Positions 16,167 through 25,584 of a stretch of 64,000 nucleotides of DNA are shown piece by piece. The notes beneath the pieces were generated by a model, which searched no databases, was not told where the DNA came from, and saw only the letters and a list, made by a program, of their open reading frames with translations. Source of the DNA: Thermincola carboxydiphila (GTDB taxonomy: Bacteria > Bacillota > Thermincolia > Thermincolales > UBA2595); assembly GCA_016841325.1 (NCBI GenBank), contig JAENZJ010000003.1, positions 116,763 through 180,762 of the forward strand, given 5' to 3'. Both the position numbers and the translations under genes were made by a program. The stretch's first letter is position 1. The number at the start of each line of letters is the position of its first letter.

Positions 16167-18074
16167 TTAATAAAGAACTCTTTTATCATCGATACGCCTG
16201 GTAACCTTCTCCTTGTCAAAATAACCCATCACCGGGAGGGCATATTTCCGGGAAGTATTCAGCAGGTCGCGGGCTTCTCCAAGGCTTATCTCACCTTTTT
16301 CCTCAAGAAACCTGACCAGGAGGTCCCTGGCCTTTTCAAGATTGTCCCTGTGTATCAGTACATTATCATCTAGCTTGACCAGGACCTTTTTATTGATGAA
16401 GTAATTAAGAATCTCTTCGGCTTCCGCCGCATCAAGCCTGTACCTGGATTTGATATCTTCCCAGCCCGGGGTCTGGAAACCTGCAGAGCGATATTCTGCT
16501 TCAATTCTCTGGAACAACCGGTCCTGTTCACCCTGGGGTTCAGGCCGGAAACCGGTTTTGGCAATGTTTTCACCCGAAATCCTGATAACATCTTCATCCT
16601 GATAGAAATCCATCAGGGCACTAAAAATTTTGTTGCTCATTCCCGGAAAATATCTGCTCCGGATCTCTTCCTTTGATATCCCCGGTCGCAGGGGAAAGGC
16701 AGTGTGGTACTTTTCTAGGGCTGCGGCTATCTCGCCGGCTTTTCGGCTGTAAACGGAATTCAGCACATAATAAGTCTTGTTTTCCGCAGCAAACTGCCTT
16801 AAAAGGCCCTGAGAACCAAGCCTGTTGATAGCTTCTTCAGTTATGGCCTCATCAAATCCCCCGCCGCGTTCCAGGTCATCCCGTGAATATGCTGTCTGCC
16901 CGGATGACAGCATAAACTGGTGTAAAAGCTCTTCAGGAGTCCCTTTTGACTTGGTCCGAAGAATCCCAATGGTTTCCGCATGAAACCGCTTTCTTTTTGG
17001 GGGCGCCGAATCAATGACCTTCCCCCCCCCAATGGTACGCATTGGTGAATATGACCTGATTACCAGTAAATCGCCCCTGGCAGCCACAATAGGGTCTTCA
17101 CATTCCAGCTGGACAAAACCGGTTTTACCCGGTTCCAGTTCGTCCGCCTCCAGAAGAATAACCCGTGCCAGTATCTCAGAAGTCCCTATGTGTACCCTGA
17201 CCCTGGCCCTGTTAGCCAGGGGTTTTTTGATATCTGAAATGAGTTTTAACTGCACATCAAGGCGGTGTGATGGTTTAAGAATTCCGGGGGCGGCGATCAC
17301 ACTGCCGCGGTCAATATTTTCGCGTTCAACGCCGGCAAGGTTAACAGCAACCCGCTGACCAGCCACAGCCTCTTCAACCTTGGTCCCGTGGACCTGAAGT
17401 GTCCTTACCCTGGCTTCTTTCATATCAGGCAGGATTTCAACCACATCACCGAGGCCCAGTTTTCCCGAAAGCAAAGTCCCGGTAACCACAGTCCCAAAAC
17501 CCGTTTTGGAGAAAACCCTGTCTACAGGCATCCTGAAATACCCAGCGGTCGGTCGCTCCTGAAGATTCTCCGCTGTCCTGTCAATTAACTCAATAAGTTC
17601 CCTGGTACCTTCCCCGGTAACAGAGGATACTGGCACAACAGGAGCATCCTCCAGGACAGTCCCCCCCACCAGTTCCCTTACTTCCTCCTGCACAAGGTCC
17701 AGCCACTCTTCATCGACCAGGTCTGTCTTGGTGATCACAATGATCCCTTTCTGAACCTGCAGCAGGTCAATGATGTCAAGGTGTTCCCTGGTTTGGGGCA
17801 TAATACCTTCATCAGCAGCCACTACCAGAATTACCAGGTCCATGCCGCCTACCCCGGCCAGCATATTTTTGATAAACCTTTCATGTCCGGGAACATCAAC
17901 CACTCCGGCCAGGGTCCCGCTGGGAAGTTTAAAAGGCGCGAAACCCAATTCAATTGAAATTCCGCGTTCTTTTTCTTCTTTCAGGCGGTCTGTTTCCTGA
18001 CCTGTGAGGGCCTTTATCAGGCTGGTCTTACCATGGTCAACATGCCCGGCAGTACCAATTATGAAGTGTTTCAT
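16167..18074 (-). CDS. selB: Selenocysteine-specific elongation factor SelB
   Basis: A 635-residue GTPase that brings Sec-tRNA to UGA codons marked by a SECIS. The N terminus has the G1 motif [17 protein letters not shown], then DVPGHERF and [11 protein letters not shown]-Tu-like beta domains follow to about residue 350, and the C-terminal third contains winged-helix repeats that bind the SECIS. The length is normal. The ATG overlaps the tatC stop by 4 bases. The nearby fdhA selenocysteine codon and SECIS give it a direct client. selA, selC and selD are not in the window. Confidence 0.98.
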   Translation of the reverse strand: MKHFIIGTAGHVDHGKTSLIKALTGQETDRLKEEKERGISIELGFAPFKLPSGTLAGVVDVPGHERFIKNMLAGVGGMDLVILVVAADEGIMPQTREHLDIIDLLQVQKGIIVITKTDLVDEEWLDLVQEEVRELVGGTVLEDAPVVPVSSVTGEGTRELIELIDRTAENLQERPTAGYFRMPVDRVFSKTGFGTVVTGTLLSGKLGLGDVVEILPDMKEARVRTLQVHGTKVEEAVAGQRVAVNLAGVERENIDRGSVIAAPGILKPSHRLDVQLKLISDIKKPLANRARVRVHIGTSEILARVILLEADELEPGKTGFVQLECEDPIVAARGDLLVIRSYSPMRTIGGGKVIDSAPPKRKRFHAETIGILRTKSKGTPEELLHQFMLSSGQTAYSRDDLERGGGFDEAITEEAINRLGSQGLLRQFAAENKTYYVLNSVYSRKAGEIAAALEKYHTAFPLRPGISKEEIRSRYFPGMSNKIFSALMDFYQDEDVIRISGENIAKTGFRPEPQGEQDRLFQRIEAEYRSAGFQTPGWEDIKSRYRLDAAEAEEILNYFINKKVLVKLDDNVLIHRDNLEKARDLLVRFLEEKGEISLGEARDLLNTSRKYALPVMGYFDKEKVTRRIDDKRVLY

Positions 18075-19006
18075 TTACGGTCCTCCGAATCCCTGCTTTC
18101 ACCGCGTTCCACTATATCACGGTATATTTTTTCCACCCTGTTGGCTCCGTTAGTGTTGTCAACATCACTGGTATCATTGGTATCACTGCTGTCAGCTTCA
18201 TTACTGTCACTTCCGCCATCATGGCTATTATCGTCAGCATCACCGGCAATTTCCACCGGAAGGGCTTCAGTTTCGGGCAAAGCCGTTTGCTTTTTCCTGC
18301 CGGGGCGTACCAGGTAGGCAAGCCAAATGCTTATCTCATATAAGAGATACATAGCCCCGCCCATTATACCCTGAGTAATCATGTCAGTGGTCGGTGTAAC
18401 CACAGCCGCAATGGCGAACCCCGCCAGAACTGCAAATTTCCTCTTTGAGGCCAGGAACCTGGGAGTGACTATTCCCAGTCTGGCCAGGGCGACCACAACC
18501 AGGGGCAGTTCAAAGATGACCCCGAAAGGCAGCAAAAACCAGATGGTAAATGAAAGATATTTACTTAAAGAGAGCATGGGAGCAAGGCCTTCCCCGCCAA
18601 AACTGAGGAGAAACTTAACAGCATAGGAGAATACGGAATAATAGGCAAAGGAAATCCCGCCCACAAACAGGATTACTGATGACGGTATAAATATAAGCAG
18701 ATATCGTTTCTCATGAGTGTGCAGGGCAGGAAGAACAAACTTCCAGAACTGGTATGCGATTACCGGTGAAGCAAAAATCAGGCCTGCCACAACAGAAATT
18801 TTCAGGTGGGCTGTTAATGCCTCAGTTGCAGTTATAAACACAAGGTCATAATTCAGTCTTTTCACCGGCGCCACCAGGAGGGCCAGAGTTTTGTCCCGTA
18901 TTATCCACCCTAAAACCGCGCCCGGGATTATGGAAACAAAACTTATTATAAAAACCCGCCTCAGTGCCTCAAGGTGTTCCAGGATAGACATCGGTTTGTC
19001 ACTCAA
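18071..19006 (-). CDS. tatC: Twin-arginine translocase subunit TatC with long acidic tail
   Basis: A 311-residue membrane protein with six predicted helices, the Tat signal receptor. The family motif MSILEHLEALRRVF opens the protein, and FVLPALHTHEK and VTPTTDMITQ are typical. The core ends near residue 245; the remaining ~55 residues form an unusual cytoplasmic tail very rich in Asp, Asn and Ser. The DNA of this tail contains short GTATCA/CATTGGT-type repeats, suggesting local expansion. The start is TTG behind AGAGGTGAT. It translocates the twin-arginine hydrogenase and formate dehydrogenase precursors found in this window. Confidence 0.96.
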   Translation of the reverse strand: MSDKPMSILEHLEALRRVFIISFVSIIPGAVLGWIIRDKTLALLVAPVKRLNYDLVFITATEALTAHLKISVVAGLIFASPVIAYQFWKFVLPALHTHEKRYLLIFIPSSVILFVGGISFAYYSVFSYAVKFLLSFGGEGLAPMLSLSKYLSFTIWFLLPFGVIFELPLVVVALARLGIVTPRFLASKRKFAVLAGFAIAAVVTPTTDMITQGIMGGAMYLLYEISIWLAYLVRPGRKKQTALPETEALPVEIAGDADDNSHDGGSDSNEADSSDTNDTSDVDNTNGANRVEKIYRDIVERGESRDSEDRK

Positions 19007-19028
19007 ACAAAATCACCTCTGGCTCATG

Positions 19029-19232
19029 TTACTTTTGTGCATTATCTGTATTTGAATTATCCGGATCTTTTGCCTCTTCTGTTTCCTCCTTGGTGCTCTT
19101 TCTGAAATTGGACAGCATTTCTCCAAAAGAGCGCCCGATATCAGGCAGTTTTTTGGGTCCGAAAATCACTAATACTATGACCAGAATCAGGATAAGCTCT
19201 TTTACACCCAGATACGCAAAGCCAAAGACCAT
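19029..19232 (-). CDS. tatA: Twin-arginine translocase subunit TatA
   Basis: A 67-residue protein with one N-terminal helix ([20 protein letters not shown]) followed by the family hinge [17 protein letters not shown], an amphipathic helix and a charged tail. It forms the Tat pore. GGAGGG precedes the ATG. It stands 22 bases upstream of tatC. As a TatA without a separate TatB it fits the two-component Firmicute Tat system. Confidence 0.97.
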   Translation of the reverse strand: MVFGFAYLGVKELILILVIVLVIFGPKKLPDIGRSFGEMLSNFRKSTKEETEEAKDPDNSNTDNAQK

Positions 19233-19273
19233 AACTATCCCTCCGTTTTTTGAAGTTTCTTTTCAGAGTCTCT

Positions 19274-20353
19274 TTAATAATATTTCAAAATCTGATACCC
19301 GGTATTTCGTTGTGCAGGGGTGTAACCTGCATCCCTGATACTGTGAATAATCTCATCCATAGGGACCCGGTTGCTGACCCCGGCCGCCCTGACAACGTTT
19401 TCTTCCAGCATGGTGCCGCCAAAGTCGTTGGCCCCAAAGCTCAGGGATACCTGGGCCATCTTAGCCCCCTGGGTTACCCATGAAGCCTGGATATTAGGGA
19501 CATTGTCAAGCATCAGCCTGGACACGGCCAGAGTTTTCAGGTAATCCACACCGGTTGCTGTTTCTCCGCCAAGTTCGGTGTTCAGTGGCTGAAAGCTCCA
19601 TGGTATAAAGGCCCTGAAGCCGCCGGTGCGGTCCTGGGCTTCCCTTACCCTGATCAGGTGCATCACCCGCTCCCCAAGAGTCTCCACACTGCCGAACATC
19701 ATTGTGGCTGTTGACTTCATGCCCAGTTCATGAGCAGTTGTCATTACATTCATCCATTCTTCCCAGGAAATCTTGTGTGGACTGATGTATTTTCTGACCC
19801 TGTTGTCCAAAATCTCAGCACCGCCGCCGGGGATGGAGTCCAGCCCGGCATCACGCAGCCTGATAAGAACTTCACGCACTGAGAGTCCGGTAATTTCGGA
19901 AAAGTGGACTATCTCAGGCGGTGAAAAAGAGTGAATGTCAATATCAAACCTTTCCTTGATTCCCCGCAGCATATCCAGATAGTACGAAAACGGCAGGTCC
20001 GGGTGAAGCCCGCCCTGCATAAGTATTTGGGTTCCTCCACAGGCAACGGTTTCCCTGATTTTATCATAAATTTCATCATAACTCAAAACATATGCATCAG
20101 AATCCCCCGGGGATCGATAGAATGCACAAAACCTGCACCCGGTTGTACATACATTTGTATAGTTGATATTTCTGTCAATAACAAAGGTAACCACCGGCTC
20201 CGGATGAAGCCTCTTAGTCACAGCAGAAGCAGCCAGCCCCAGCAGGATAAGTTCATCTGATTCAAGAAGGGCAACACCGTCTTCAAGTTCCAGCCTTTCA
20301 CCCGCAACAGCCTTTTCGAGAATTCCTGCTATCGATTTACCCAATTTCTTCAC
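19274..20353 (-). CDS. mqnC: Cyclic dehypoxanthinyl futalosine synthase MqnC
   Basis: A 359-residue radical-SAM enzyme of the futalosine route to menaquinone; it cyclises dehypoxanthinyl futalosine. The cluster motif is CTTGCRFCAFYR near residue 72. GGLHPDLPFSYYLDMLR and SIPGGGAEIL are shared by the MqnC/MqnE family. GTG start at 20353, overlapping the end of mqnA by 17 bases. Adjacent to mqnA and mqnE, so the pathway assignment is firm. mqnB and mqnD are not in the window. Confidence 0.95.
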   Translation of the reverse strand: MKKLGKSIAGILEKAVAGERLELEDGVALLESDELILLGLAASAVTKRLHPEPVVTFVIDRNINYTNVCTTGCRFCAFYRSPGDSDAYVLSYDEIYDKIRETVACGGTQILMQGGLHPDLPFSYYLDMLRGIKERFDIDIHSFSPPEIVHFSEITGLSVREVLIRLRDAGLDSIPGGGAEILDNRVRKYISPHKISWEEWMNVMTTAHELGMKSTATMMFGSVETLGERVMHLIRVREAQDRTGGFRAFIPWSFQPLNTELGGETATGVDYLKTLAVSRLMLDNVPNIQASWVTQGAKMAQVSLSFGANDFGGTMLEENVVRAAGVSNRVPMDEIIHSIRDAGYTPAQRNTGYQILKYY

Positions 20354-21188
20354 CCCAGATATTTAACTTGACACGTTCTTCAATCAGTCCGCTTTTGTAT
20401 GCATAATCGTAAAATGTCAGGAGGGCCTTTTGCTCCTCCTTACCGAAGCTGTATTTAATAGTATCAAAATACTCTTTTAGTACCTTCACAGGTAACCCTG
20501 TCTTTCGGTGTGCCCTGTCCACCAGGTCAGGGACATTGGCAAAACCATATTCCTTGGCCTCGATAAATGCCTTACTGATGCTTCCGACTTCTTCAGGATG
20601 GGCTGCCGTGAATTTCCGGTTAATCACCCATAAGGCATAAATCATACGGAGGCCGGTAAATTCCTTCCATGCTGACCCCAGGTCCGTAATATGTAAAGAA
20701 TCACTGCCGCTCTTCCTCACTGTCTCCCTGGCCAGCATGGCATCATCACCGATCAGTAGTGCAGCATCTGAATGCCTGAGCATTCGTTTCAAGTCCGGTT
20801 CCTCTGCAGAATACTCAACCCCCACATGGTAGTAATGTTCAAACAATATTTTTAACAAGGCCGCCGAAGTTGCTGACGACGTCGTCAGACTCACTCTCAG
20901 GCCGTCCAATTCCGTTACCGGGACTTTACTGAAAAGGAGAATACTCTCAACGGCTCCGTCAGCGCTTATGGAAACTTCAGGGAGAATTATGGCTTTCTCG
21001 CTGTGCCTGGCAAACTCGATAGATGAGATGGGGGTAATGTCAAGTTTGCCTTCAATAAACATTTTATTCATCTTAGTGGGCGGCCCCTTGACCATTTCGG
21101 CAGAAACAGGAACCTGCCCCTGCTCGATAGCATAGTACACAGGCAGACAATTTATATAATCAATATAGCCCAGCCGGATTTTCCTCAC
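20337..21188 (-). CDS. mqnA: Chorismate dehydratase MqnA
   Basis: A 283-residue protein with the periplasmic-binding-protein-like fold of MqnA/MqnD. It converts chorismate to 3-enolpyruvylbenzoate, the first step of the futalosine pathway. Typical motifs are LGYIDYINCLPVYY at the start and ITPISSIEFARH near residue 55. GTG start with GAGGG upstream. It lies between mqnE and mqnC with almost no spacing, which supports MqnA rather than MqnD. Confidence 0.93.
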   Translation of the reverse strand: MRKIRLGYIDYINCLPVYYAIEQGQVPVSAEMVKGPPTKMNKMFIEGKLDITPISSIEFARHSEKAIILPEVSISADGAVESILLFSKVPVTELDGLRVSLTTSSATSAALLKILFEHYYHVGVEYSAEEPDLKRMLRHSDAALLIGDDAMLARETVRKSGSDSLHITDLGSAWKEFTGLRMIYALWVINRKFTAAHPEEVGSISKAFIEAKEYGFANVPDLVDRAHRKTGLPVKVLKEYFDTIKYSFGKEEQKALLTFYDYAYKSGLIEERVKLNIWGEEIG

Positions 21189-21190
21189 TT

Positions 21191-22291
21191 TTAAAAGCCC
21201 TCCTCAATAATTTTATAGAGGGTATCTCTTTCAGCAGGAATCCTCCCCGCTGCCTTGATCATTCCCACCAATTCCTTTTTGGTGAGTGACTGCCCGCTGC
21301 TGGCACCCGCGGCATGGGTGATCTGTTCTTCAACTACCGTACCGTCTATGTCGTCAACTCCAAAGGACAGGGAAACCTGGGCCAGTTTCGGTCCGATCAT
21401 AATCCAGTAAGCCTTGATATGATCAAAATTGTCCAGCATCAGCCTGGCAACTGCCAGTACTTTCAGGTCCTCATAACCTGTGGTCAGGCTGAGGTTCATG
21501 CCTTCCAGCCCGGTATTTTGGGGGTGAAATGCCAGTGGAATAAATGCCAGGAAACCACCACTCCGGTCCTGAAGTTCACGCAGCTTTATCAGGTGGTCGA
21601 TACGTTCCTCAACGGTTTCGATGTGTCCATACAGCATGGTGGCATTTGTCCGCATACCTGCCCTATGGGCAGCTTCATGTACCTCCAGCCATCTCTCACC
21701 ACTGATTTTTTTGTCACATATTTTTTCCCTGACCCTGGGGGAGAATATCTCCGCCCCACCACCGGGAAGTGAATCCAGCCCGGCATCCATCAGACGGCGG
21801 ATAACTTCTTCCACAGATAAACTTTCAGTTTTGGCAAAATAATCAATTTCAACAGCAGTAAAACCCTGAATAATTACTCCGGGCAATACCCTCCTGATCC
21901 GGCGCAGCATTTCCTCAAAATAATGCAGCTTAAGCTCAGGGTTAAGCCCGCCGACAATATGCAGCTCAGAGACACCCTTGTCCTTTACGGCAACAGCTTT
22001 TTTCTCTATCTCATCAAGGCTCATGGTATACGCCTCCGGGTCGTCAGGCTTTTTCCCAAAGGCGCAAAGCTTGCAAAGGTTGTCACAGACATTGGTGTGA
22101 TTGATATGGCGGTTTACAATAAAGTAGGCATAATCACCGTTTTTCCTTTTCCTTACCATATCTGCCATATAACCAATAACCAGCAATTCCCTGGAGTTCA
22201 TCAATCTGACTCCGTCTTCAAAACCAAGTCGCTCACCGGTATTAACTTTTTCGACTATATCCAACAGTTCGCTGTTTTCCAGCAGTTTCAT
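21191..22291 (-). CDS. mqnE: Aminofutalosine synthase MqnE
   Basis: A 366-residue radical-SAM enzyme that joins enolpyruvylbenzoate and an adenosyl unit. The cluster motif is CDNLCKLCAFGKK near residue 68, with GGLNPELKLHYFEEMLR and SLPGGGAEIF as family marks. The ATG at 22291 is chosen because AAGGAGG lies 8 bases before it; a start 39 bases upstream would overlap ubiX and lacks a site. Next gene of the pathway, mqnA, follows after 2 bases. Confidence 0.95.
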   Translation of the reverse strand: MKLLENSELLDIVEKVNTGERLGFEDGVRLMNSRELLVIGYMADMVRKRKNGDYAYFIVNRHINHTNVCDNLCKLCAFGKKPDDPEAYTMSLDEIEKKAVAVKDKGVSELHIVGGLNPELKLHYFEEMLRRIRRVLPGVIIQGFTAVEIDYFAKTESLSVEEVIRRLMDAGLDSLPGGGAEIFSPRVREKICDKKISGERWLEVHEAAHRAGMRTNATMLYGHIETVEERIDHLIKLRELQDRSGGFLAFIPLAFHPQNTGLEGMNLSLTTGYEDLKVLAVARLMLDNFDHIKAYWIMIGPKLAQVSLSFGVDDIDGTVVEEQITHAAGASSGQSLTKKELVGMIKAAGRIPAERDTLYKIIEEGF

Positions 22292-22314
22292 TACATGGTC
22301 CTCCTTAATGATCC

Positions 22315-22923
22315 CTAAAAGCCCTGCCATCTATTGAAAAGACTGTGTTCAATCTTCAGCAGGTCCAGAACCCTGCCAACTATAAAGTTAACCAGATCAT
22401 CAATTGTCTCCGGCTTATGATAAAATGCCGGAGCTGCCGGCACTATGTCGACACCCATGCCGGCAAGTTCCAGCATATTTTTAAGGTGTATCTGGCTAAA
22501 CGGCGTTTCCCTGGGGACCAGCACCAACTGGCGTTTCTCCTTCAGCATAATGTCGGCCGCCCTTTCCACCAGGTTTTCCGAAGCGCCGCAAGCTATCCCC
22601 GAGAGAGTAGACACAGTGCATGGGATAATAATCATGCCATCGTTTCTGGCCGAACCGCTGGCAATCTCGGCACCGATATCCCTGTAGTCAAAATACCTTA
22701 GCGGGGCATCTTCATTCATACCAAGATAGTGTCTGATTAACTTTGCCATATCAGGGGCTCCGGGCTCCGGAAGGTCCCACGCAAGTTCTTCACGAAGCAC
22801 CCTGAAACCCGGTCCTGTTATAGTCAGGCTGACCTCCTGACCCAGGCTGAGTAATGCCTGGAGCATATTTCGCGCATAGATGGCGCCACTGGCTCCGGTA
22901 ACACCTACTATATATGAACCCAA
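22315..22923 (-). CDS. ubiX: UbiX-type flavin prenyltransferase (MqnM role)
   Basis: A 202-residue flavoprotein of the UbiX/Pad1 family that makes prenylated FMN for a UbiD-type decarboxylase. The N-terminal VGVTGASGAIYARNML binds FMN; PCTVSTLSGIACGASENLVERAAD and LVPRETPFSQIHLKNML are diagnostic. TTG start with GGAGGG. In the mqn cluster it probably serves the late decarboxylation of the naphthoate intermediate (established for futalosine organisms). No ubiD homologue is in the window. Confidence 0.95.
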   Translation of the reverse strand: MGSYIVGVTGASGAIYARNMLQALLSLGQEVSLTITGPGFRVLREELAWDLPEPGAPDMAKLIRHYLGMNEDAPLRYFDYRDIGAEIASGSARNDGMIIIPCTVSTLSGIACGASENLVERAADIMLKEKRQLVLVPRETPFSQIHLKNMLELAGMGVDIVPAAPAFYHKPETIDDLVNFIVGRVLDLLKIEHSLFNRWQGF

Positions 22924-22958
22924 TCAAATTCCCTCCAGTTATGTAGGACTACCGAATA

Positions 22959-23864
22959 TTAAAGAGATATCCTGAGTCCGATTACAATATCGGCAAAAGT
23001 AAAAACGAACAGCATTACACTAAGTATGCCGTTCATATTGAAAAAAGCGGCATCAAGTTTTGACAAATCTGTCGGGGTAACCAGTGAATGTTCATATATC
23101 AGGATACCTGCTGCGAGGATTACCCCGAGCCAGTAGAAATAGCCCATGCTCAGGATCAGTCCGGCCCATACCAGAAGTAAGACAGTCAGGACATGCAGCA
23201 GTCCGGAGAAGATCAGGGCCTTTTTCAGGCCAAAGACTGCAGGAATTGAATGAATTCCTTCTTTCCGGTCAAATTCGTAGTCCTGGCATGCATAGATAAC
23301 ATCAAAACCCGATACCCAGGCAATTACCACAAGTCCAAGGACTATCGCCGCAAAGTCCACTCTGCCTGTAACTCCAACCCAGCTTCCTACAGGGGCAAGG
23401 CCCAGGGACAGACCCAGGACCAGGTGACACGCCCAGGTAAACCGTTTGGTATATGAATAAACAGTTAATACCAGGACAGCTATGGGCATCAGCTTGACAG
23501 TAAGGGGGACCTGCAGACCCAGCGGGTTAAGCTGCCAGGCAGCAACCAGGAGCAGGATCCATGACATAACTACATAGATCCAGACCTCAGCAACGGAAAG
23601 AACACCCCTGGGAAGATGCCTGCCGGCAGTCCGGGGATTTTTGGCATCTATGTGGCGGTCAATCAGCCGGTTTAAAGACATGGCGGCCGTTCGGGCGCCT
23701 ATCATGGCCAGAGTTATCCAAAACAGCTCGTGCCCCGTGGGAAAATTCCGTTTCGCCAGAAATGCCCCCATAAAAGCAAAAGGCAGGGCAAACACTGTAT
23801 GTTCAAATTTTATCATATCAGCAAAATGGCGTACCCTTGCAAATGGCATACCCAAACAAACCAC
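22959..23864 (-). CDS. UbiA-family prenyltransferase for menaquinone (MqnP-like)
   Basis: A 301-residue membrane protein with eight or nine helices. The two Asp-rich prenyl-diphosphate sites are present: NRLIDRHIDAKNPRT near residue 65 and ACQDYEFDRKEGI near residue 190. It attaches the polyprenyl chain to the naphthoquinone precursor; context among mqn genes points to MqnP rather than to heme O or ubiquinone synthesis. The start is uncertain: GTG 23864, TTG 23855 and ATG 23849 are all close to AGAGGTGG. Confidence 0.93.
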   Translation of the reverse strand: MVCLGMPFARVRHFADMIKFEHTVFALPFAFMGAFLAKRNFPTGHELFWITLAMIGARTAAMSLNRLIDRHIDAKNPRTAGRHLPRGVLSVAEVWIYVVMSWILLLVAAWQLNPLGLQVPLTVKLMPIAVLVLTVYSYTKRFTWACHLVLGLSLGLAPVGSWVGVTGRVDFAAIVLGLVVIAWVSGFDVIYACQDYEFDRKEGIHSIPAVFGLKKALIFSGLLHVLTVLLLVWAGLILSMGYFYWLGVILAAGILIYEHSLVTPTDLSKLDAAFFNMNGILSVMLFVFTFADIVIGLRISL

Positions 23865-23873
23865 CTCTCTCCA

Positions 23874-25445
23874 CTATTCCTTAGCGGCTGCAACATTGGA
23901 GATAACCGATACAGGTTTGACCCCTATGTGCACTGATACAACTCCACCGGTCAGCTCATAGTAATTTACATCCTCAAGGCCCTGGCGGATAAATTCGGCC
24001 TTCAGCTCCTCCTGATGAGGAAAAGCCTGCCATGAGCTGTGAAGATACCTGTAGGGACCTTCAACACCTGCCCCCAGCCTGCCGAGGAACGGCACACACC
24101 TGTTGAAATAGAAATTATATAACTGTTTAAATACAGGAATGGAGGGTTTGCTGAATTCCAGGCAGACTACCCGTCCTCCCGGTTTAATGACACGAATCAT
24201 TTCCTTCAGGGTTTTTTTTATGTCCGGAACGTTTCTGAGTCCAAAGCCGATCGTGGCACAATCAAAGGTATTGTCGGGAAAAGGCATATCCATGGCATTG
24301 CCCTGGACATATTCAATATTATTTATCCCCTGAAGGCCCTTTAGATTGGATTTGGCAACTTCAAGCATTTCTCCACAGAAGTCCAGACCTGTCACTATTC
24401 CGGAAGGTCCTGTTTTTTTGGCCAGTTCGACTGATATCATCCCGGTGCCACAGCAGACATCCAAGACGTGGTCCCCGGGTCTTATCCCTGCTTTGTCAAC
24501 AGTGAATTTTCTCCAGAATTTATCCCGATTAAAACTCAGGACCGTGTTCAGAATATCATATTTCTCAGCAATAGCTGTAAACACCGAGTGGACATAATGC
24601 TCCTTTTCCCGGTATCCCCCTGGAATTTCCGTTCCGCCGGAGGAAGTGTTTTTTAATTCACCGCACTGCCCCGTCTTCCGCAGCGGGACAGCAAGCTGAC
24701 CGTCTTTCAGCTCATTGACCAGTCCTTCCAGACCATCCCTGGCTTCTCCTGCCGGAAACTGCTGTAGCAATTCGAGTGCATTATCAAAATATGGTGCCGC
24801 CATTTCCGGCCCCAGGTTCCTTTCAAGAATGCCATAACCCATCCCCAGGTTAAAACCTATCCCGGCAAGTCCGGCCATGGCTTCCCCGGGCGCTCCGGCC
24901 AGGGTGCCTGCCATCCTGGCTGCCCCTTCAGTCAGGACCGCACTTTCCTTTTCTATGACAAACAGGGCTGTCTTAATATCTGTCCCTGTCAGGCCCTGAT
25001 GCTTTCTTCTCTGTAAGGCGCCGTAATTCATGTCCGCTATGATGTTGGCGAGGGGATCCAGAAATTCAAGAATATCCCCATTGCACAATTCCACAAAAAA
25101 GCGGCCATAAAGATAATCCCCGGCCAGAACAGGCAGCTGAGCCCCATCCCGGGGGTCTTCCTGCACCGCATTTCGGACACAGTCGTCCGGAACCCGGAAC
25201 TGCACTGCTGAAGCCAGGTAAATCAGCTGAAAAACAGCGGCCAGGCTGACCAGTTTCGGCCCGGTATAACCAAAAAGCCTGCTGGAAAACAAAACCAGGG
25301 CCGGATGCAAATACTCCTGCACCGACTCTGTTTCAACATGGGCAAATTTGCTCAAATTCCCGGGTTTTATCTTAAATGCTTTTTCCACTTTTTCATCGAC
25401 AGATTTTAAGTCATCCAAAATTGGTTCCAGGAATCCGGCTGCCAT
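23874..25445 (-). CDS. Fusion: degenerate polyprenyl-synthase-like domain plus MenG methyltransferase
   Basis: A 523-residue protein in one uninterrupted frame. Residues 30-250 resemble trans-polyprenyl diphosphate synthases (LHPALVLFSSRLFG, VLAGDYLYGRFF, IKTALFVIEKES), but both catalytic Asp-rich motifs are missing: the first position reads ASAVQFRVPDD and the second GFNLGMGYGILERN. Residues 285-510 are a complete MenG/UbiE methyltransferase with VLDVCCGTGMISVELA, DMPFPDNTFDCATIGFGLRN and CLEFSKP. The methyltransferase would finish menaquinone. The N-terminal part may act like HepS, the non-catalytic subunit of heptaprenyl diphosphate synthase; in Bacillus hepS, menG and hepT are separate neighbours. 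No hepT is in this window. Confidence 0.88.
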   Translation of the reverse strand: MAAGFLEPILDDLKSVDEKVEKAFKIKPGNLSKFAHVETESVQEYLHPALVLFSSRLFGYTGPKLVSLAAVFQLIYLASAVQFRVPDDCVRNAVQEDPRDGAQLPVLAGDYLYGRFFVELCNGDILEFLDPLANIIADMNYGALQRRKHQGLTGTDIKTALFVIEKESAVLTEGAARMAGTLAGAPGEAMAGLAGIGFNLGMGYGILERNLGPEMAAPYFDNALELLQQFPAGEARDGLEGLVNELKDGQLAVPLRKTGQCGELKNTSSGGTEIPGGYREKEHYVHSVFTAIAEKYDILNTVLSFNRDKFWRKFTVDKAGIRPGDHVLDVCCGTGMISVELAKKTGPSGIVTGLDFCGEMLEVAKSNLKGLQGINNIEYVQGNAMDMPFPDNTFDCATIGFGLRNVPDIKKTLKEMIRVIKPGGRVVCLEFSKPSIPVFKQLYNFYFNRCVPFLGRLGAGVEGPYRYLHSSWQAFPHQEELKAEFIRQGLEDVNYYELTGGVVSVHIGVKPVSVISNVAAAKE

Positions 25446-25584
25446 TAATGTACCCCCTTATGCCAGACAATTGCATAAAGTATCAAATAAAGTTTAACCT
25501 TCTATATATTCGTTACCCCGAAAACAAATCCTCCCCTTAAATTAAGATTTCACAAAAAAAGGTCAGAATATTCGAGAAAGTATT

